In this document: piece by piece, positions 5,671 to 8,469 of the stretch | Layout of the letters: each line of letters begins with the position of its first letter | Numbering within the stretch: position 1 is the first letter of the stretch | NCBI GenBank assembly: GCA_046546235.1 | Contig: JBKGYG010000066.1 | Coordinates: 1 to 8,469 of the forward strand | Direction of reading: 5' to 3' | Length of the DNA: 8,469 nt | Source: JBKGYG01 sp046546235 | Lineage (GTDB): Bacteria > Bacillota > Clostridia > Lachnospirales > DSM-24629 | Made by a program: the position numbers and the translations under genes | Notes under the pieces: generated by a model | Database searches by the model: none | The model's input: only the letters and a program-made list of their open reading frames with translations | What the model was told of the DNA's origin: nothing

Positions 5671-6546
5671 ATGGATAGAAATAAAATTATTATAATTGGT
5701 GGAGACTTAAGATTTGTTTATCTTGCTAATTTATTAGCAAAAGAAAACAAAAGTGTTTCTGTTTGGGGTATAAACCATGAATTGTTATCATCAGATATAA
5801 AAAAGATTGATAATATTAATGGTGAATTAGAACATTCAATCATAATTCTTCCGATTCCCGTATCAAAAGATAAAAAAAATATATTTACTCCTTTTTACGA
5901 TAAAACAGTATCTATTAATGAAGTAATTAACAAAATAAATCTGAACAACATCATAATAGGTGGAGTTATTAATGATAAAGTTAAAACTAAATTAGAACAA
6001 TTTAATAACCATATTTATGATCTGGCTAACGATGATGAGTTTGCGCTATATAATGCTATTCCTACAGGCGAAGGAGTGGTTGATATTCTTATGCACAAAT
6101 CAGATATTACTATTTATGGAAGTAAAAACTTAATCCTAGGATTTGGCAAATGTGGAATTATTCAAGCAAAAATATTAAAAAGTTTAGGGGCGCAAGTTGG
6201 AGTTGTAGCTAGAAATCCTTCCCAATTAGCTTTGGCTAGAGTCAATGGTTATTATACTTGTAATTTTGATGAAATAGAAAATGCTATAAAAGATTATGAT
6301 TTTATAATTAATACTATCCCAGCCAAAAGAATAACTGAGGATATGCTAATAAAGATAAATAAGCCAATTATAGTAATTGACATCGCTAATCAGTTAGAAG
6401 ATAAAGTAATTAATAATAATATAATAATTATAAATGCTAGAGGGATACCAGGAAAGTACTCTCCAAAATCAGCATCTGAAATAATATATAAAATACTTGT
6501 AGAAAAAAATTTGTTAAATTATGAGTTGAATTCTTATAGTGATTAA
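5671..6546 (+). CDS. dpaA: Dipicolinate synthase subunit A
   Basis: The 291-residue protein (SpoVFA, about 300 residues in Bacillus) is the NAD(P)-binding subunit of dipicolinate synthase, which oxidises the dihydrodipicolinate-level intermediate of lysine synthesis to dipicolinic acid in the mother cell during sporulation. An N-terminal Rossmann-like domain opens with IIIIGGDLR (6-14), a family hallmark. A second dinucleotide fold carries ILGFGKCG (155-162), followed by GAQVGVVARNP (173-183) and an acidic-rich helix. PTGEGVVDILM (131-141) and ARGIPGKYSPKSASE (256-270) are conserved family blocks. No upstream in-frame start exists before the palindrome, and the first strand begins at residue 5, so ATG 5671 is secure. 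It heads a cluster with dpaB 30 nt downstream. Unlike Bacillus, no asd-dapG-dapA follows, so precursor must come from lysine genes elsewhere. Confidence 0.95.
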   Translation: MDRNKIIIIGGDLRFVYLANLLAKENKSVSVWGINHELLSSDIKKIDNINGELEHSIIILPIPVSKDKKNIFTPFYDKTVSINEVINKINLNNIIIGGVINDKVKTKLEQFNNHIYDLANDDEFALYNAIPTGEGVVDILMHKSDITIYGSKNLILGFGKCGIIQAKILKSLGAQVGVVARNPSQLALARVNGYYTCNFDEIENAIKDYDFIINTIPAKRITEDMLIKINKPIIVIDIANQLEDKVINNNIIIINARGIPGKYSPKSASEIIYKILVEKNLLNYELNSYSD

Positions 6547-6576
6547 ATGTATTTATTCTAGGGGAGGGAAAATTAG

Positions 6577-7158
6577 ATGAAATCATTAGAAAATATAAAA
6601 ATTGGATTTGTTTTTACTGGTTCTTTTTGCACCATTCCAAAGGTTTTTGAACAAATTGAAAAACTAATAGATATGGGTGCAGAAATATTTCCTATAATGT
6701 CTGAAAATGCAAGTACAATTGATACTAGATTTGGAACAGCAAAAGAGAATAAGAAAAGAATAATAGAGATAACAGGAAATGAAATATCAACATTAATAAA
6801 TGAAACTGAGTTAATTGGACCGCATAAATTATATGATATATTAGTAGTTGCACCTTGTACAGGTAATACAGTAGCAAAACTTGCCAATGCTATTTCTGAT
6901 ACAGCAGCTTTAATGGCGATTAAAGCTACTATAAGAAATGATTTGCCAGTTGTTTTAGGAATTGCATCAAATGATATGCTAGGTTTAAATTTAAAAAATC
7001 TAGGCGTATTAATGAATACGAAAGGATTATATTTTGTTCCATTTGGTCAGGATAATTCTAACACTAAACCTCGTTCTTTAGTAGCCAAATTTGAAAAACT
7101 GCCAGATACTATTATATTAGCATTAAATGAAAAACAAATTCAGCCAGTATTACAATAA
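6577..7158 (+). CDS. dpaB: Dipicolinate synthase subunit B (flavoprotein)
   Basis: The 193-residue protein (SpoVFB, about 200 residues in Bacillus) belongs to the flavin-binding HFCD-type flavoprotein family, with DpaA forming dipicolinate synthase. Features seen are the N-terminal strand-loop KIGFVFTGSFC (8-18), where the GSFC turn would bind flavin phosphate, ILVVAPCTGNTVAKLANAISD (88-108 in all) with the family PCTGNT block, and VLGIASNDMLGLNLKNLG (126-143) and YFVPFGQDN (152-160), which are typical of SpoVFB. The start is set by GGGAGG at 6562-6567, 9 nt upstream. It follows dpaA closely and shares its transcript. Dipicolinic acid chelated with calcium fills the spore core and underlies wet-heat resistance. 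No missing residues noticed. Confidence 0.95.
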   Translation: MKSLENIKIGFVFTGSFCTIPKVFEQIEKLIDMGAEIFPIMSENASTIDTRFGTAKENKKRIIEITGNEISTLINETELIGPHKLYDILVVAPCTGNTVAKLANAISDTAALMAIKATIRNDLPVVLGIASNDMLGLNLKNLGVLMNTKGLYFVPFGQDNSNTKPRSLVAKFEKLPDTIILALNEKQIQPVLQ

Positions 7159-7214
7159 TAATTATTTATTATAAAATGTATAAAAATATTGATGTCTCCA
7201 CATAATACTAAAAA

Positions 7215-7221
7215 AAGGTGG
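7215..7221 (+). promoter_or_regulatory. Ribosome binding site that fixes the tepA start
   Basis: AAGGTGG lies 6 nt before ATG 7228. Earlier in-frame starts (TTG 7189, ATG 7192) lack any purine-rich site upstream and would place this motif inside the coding region, so ATG 7228 is preferred. Confidence 0.75.
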
Positions 7222-7227
7222 CATCAT

Positions 7228-8022
7228 ATGACTCAAAATAATAAAGATAAAATCCAAAATGAACAAATAAAAGAGTTTGGTCAAACAACCTTAAATGGTC
7301 AAAGAGAAAACAAGATTCATTTATTAAATATAATTGGTCAAATAGAAGGGCATGTATCTTTACCCCAACAAAATAAAACAACTAAATATGAACATGTATT
7401 ACCACAATTAGCAGCTATACAAGATAATAATGATATTGAAGGTTTGTTGATTTTATTAAATACTGTTGGTGGAGATGTTGAAGCAGGATTAGCAATAAGT
7501 GAAATGATTGCTTCTATGAGTAAACCAACTGTTTCGTTAGTTTTAGGAGGAAGTCATTCGATTGGTGTTCCATTAGCTGTAGCAGCAGATTATTCATTTA
7601 TTGTTCCTTCAGCTACTATGATTATACATCCCGTAAGAATGAGTGGTACAGTTATTGGGGTATCTCAAACGTTCGAATATTTTGAGAAAATGCAAGAAAG
7701 AATACTTGAATTTACTACAAGTCATTCAGTTGTTTCGAAAGAACGTCTTAAATTTTTGATGTTAGATACTGGACAATTAGCAAAAGATGTAGGCTCTATT
7801 TTAGTTGGAAAAGATGCAGTTGATGAAGGTGTTATAAATGAACTTGGTGGTATAGATGATGCTATTAGAAAACTGTATCAAATGATTGATATAAATAAAA
7901 AATCTATAAATAATACAGCAACAAATACAGTAGATCCAAATAATGTAAATACTAATACATCAGGGGTTGGTAATACACAACAAAATATTAATCCAAATCC
8001 TAATAATCCATTAAATCAGTAA
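7228..8022 (+). CDS. tepA: ClpP-like serine protease, TepA type (spore outgrowth)
   Basis: From ATG 7228 the protein has 264 residues and a ClpP/crotonase-fold core at about 30-225. The likely triad is S111 in GGSHSIG (107-113), H134 in MIIHP (131-135) and D187 in AKDVG (185-189); spacing resembles ClpP. NTVGGDVEAGLAI (78-90) matches the substrate-strand/handle entry of ClpP (typically NSPGG), with T-V replacing S-P. B. subtilis TepA (YmfB) was first tied to protein secretion and later to degradation of small acid-soluble proteins in spore outgrowth, which fits its place behind dpaAB. No signal peptide or membrane segment is seen, so it is cytoplasmic. Residues 228-264 form an Asn/Pro/Thr-rich tail (14 Asn in 37), not part of the fold. 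The 69-nt gap after dpaB holds no clear promoter or terminator, so co-transcription is likely. Confidence 0.88.
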   Translation: MTQNNKDKIQNEQIKEFGQTTLNGQRENKIHLLNIIGQIEGHVSLPQQNKTTKYEHVLPQLAAIQDNNDIEGLLILLNTVGGDVEAGLAISEMIASMSKPTVSLVLGGSHSIGVPLAVAADYSFIVPSATMIIHPVRMSGTVIGVSQTFEYFEKMQERILEFTTSHSVVSKERLKFLMLDTGQLAKDVGSILVGKDAVDEGVINELGGIDDAIRKLYQMIDINKKSINNTATNTVDPNNVNTNTSGVGNTQQNINPNPNNPLNQ

Positions 8023-8039
8023 GGAGAAAGGATGATGAT

Positions 8040-8285
8040 ATGTTATATACGGTAATGCCAACAGAGATTATTTTTCAAAATCAAGAAAAATCAAAAGATG
8101 AACAACAATACGATTATGAAGAAGTTTCGTTAAAGAACTGTACACTTCAACTCCATAGAGGTAATAATGGATATACAGTAAAGAGAATTATATCAACTGA
8201 TCCAAATGCTTATTTAGATGAAACATTGGAGCCTGGAACAATTCTTAGTGAATTAAAATTAAGTCAATTAAAAGAAACTAAATAA
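8040..8285 (+). CDS. ylzJ: YlzJ-like small protein of unknown function
   Basis: The 81-residue protein begins MLYTVMPTEIIFQ, matching the typical opening of the YlzJ family, short proteins found directly after tepA in many spore formers. The function is not known. It has no membrane segment, signal peptide or cysteine pair; there is one Cys (CTLQL, about residue 33). The second half reads as alternating strands (NGYTVKRIIST) followed by an acidic stretch. The start lies 17 nt after the tepA stop with AAGGAGAAAGG at 8021-8031, so translation from a shared mRNA is expected. The ATG at 8032 is out of frame and not the start. Identification rests on the N-terminal motif plus position. Confidence 0.82.
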   Translation: MLYTVMPTEIIFQNQEKSKDEQQYDYEEVSLKNCTLQLHRGNNGYTVKRIISTDPNAYLDETLEPGTILSELKLSQLKETK

Positions 8286-8300
8286 AATAAAATAATGTGA

Positions 8301-8351
8301 GTAGCATAAAGTTAGTTGTTAATTAGAACTAATATTTATAGCTGCTTTTTT
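8301..8351 (+). terminator. Long-hairpin terminator closing the dpaA-ylzJ cluster
   Basis: The outer stem gtagcataaa (8301-8310) pairs with tttat-a-gctgc (8335-8345), with one bulged A and one G-U pair. The inner stem ttagtt (8312-8317) pairs with aactaa (8327-8332) around a 9-nt loop. Six T follow at 8346-8351. It starts 16 nt after the ylzJ stop and separates the spore cluster from the next gene. Confidence 0.65.
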
Positions 8352-8380
8352 ATGTTAATAAGACAAGGGGGACGCTTAAG

Positions 8381-8469
8381 TTGTCTGATTATAAATCAAT
8401 GGTATCCTACGCGTGGGAGGCAGCAGGCTGGCAAGACAACAATCTTCATATGAAGCAATTGAAAGATAA
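8381..8469 (+). CDS. Unrecognised gene, 5' end only (runs off the window)
   Basis: An open frame starts at TTG 8381 and has 29 complete codons to the window edge. AAGGGGG (8365-8371) lies 9 nt upstream as a fair ribosome site; an in-frame ATG at 8399 is the alternative. The peptide opens LSDYKSMVSYAWEAAGW, hydrophilic with two Trp, with no signal peptide and no motif that I know. Composition differs from the neighbours: about 41% GC over the visible codons with gcg, tcc, tac, gag and ggc codons that are uncommon in the rest of the window. It is not the ftsK/spoIIIE gene that follows ylzJ in Bacillus, as far as 29 residues can show. It may be a transferred gene. An inverted repeat, agacaa (8361-8366) and ttgtct (8381-8386), brackets the ribosome site. 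Confidence 0.5.
   Translation, partial: MSDYKSMVSYAWEAAGWQDNNLHMKQLKD

Noticed and set aside
6573..6887. Reverse-strand open frame of 104 codons inside dpaB
   Set aside because: Antisense to conserved flavoprotein motifs, with no ribosome site or own promoter visible.
1..8469. CRISPR array, tRNA or rRNA genes, toxin-antitoxin pair, phage or defence module
   Set aside because: No regularly spaced repeats, no tRNA-like cloverleaf with a CCA end, no rRNA-like sequence, and every complete gene is assigned to housekeeping, transport or sporulation families.

Overview
This window comes from a low-GC, endospore-forming member of the Firmicutes, most likely a clostridium. The evidence is strongly A+T-rich DNA with A/T-ending codons, strong AGGAGG-type ribosome binding sites, and two signature spore genes for dipicolinate synthase (dpaA, dpaB), followed by the spore-associated ClpP-like protease gene tepA and the small gene ylzJ. 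Nothing in the sequence fixes the genus.

Layout. (1) 1-332: non-coding, with a compact multi-hairpin element of higher GC at 20-93, then a very A+T-rich stretch with a plausible promoter. (2) 333-2032: an M16 zinc peptidase gene (mlpA/ymxG type) overlapping dut (dUTPase), closed by a clean terminator at 2126-2152. (3) 2341-5371: a self-contained glycine betaine/proline-betaine type ABC uptake operon (ATPase with CBS domains, permease, lipoprotein) with a near-consensus housekeeping promoter and its own strong terminator. (4) 5381-5557: the decayed 3' end of a group II intron, namely the maturase C-terminus followed by a domain V-like sequence, just downstream of that terminator. (5) 5616-8351: a sporulation cluster, dpaA-dpaB-tepA-ylzJ. 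It starts with a promoter that matches the sigma-K consensus at both elements with 17-bp spacing and ends at a long terminator hairpin. (6) 8381-8469: the 5' end of an unrecognised gene of distinctly higher GC, cut by the window edge.

How the parts fit. In Bacillus subtilis, ymxG, spoVFA/spoVFB (= dpaA/dpaB), tepA and ylzJ lie in one neighbourhood. Here that neighbourhood is kept, but the lysine genes asd-dapG-dapA are absent between dpaB and tepA, and an osmoprotectant transporter operon plus intron debris separate the peptidase/dut pair from dpaAB. DpaA and DpaB make dipicolinic acid in the mother cell; TepA-type proteases are linked to spore outgrowth. The opu operon is a functionally separate cassette for compatible-solute uptake.

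I see no clearly new multi-gene system. The items most worth a second look are the intron fossil next to the opu terminator, the sigma-K-like promoter with a palindrome abutting the dpaA start codon, the branched hairpin element at the left edge, and the compositionally odd gene at the right edge.
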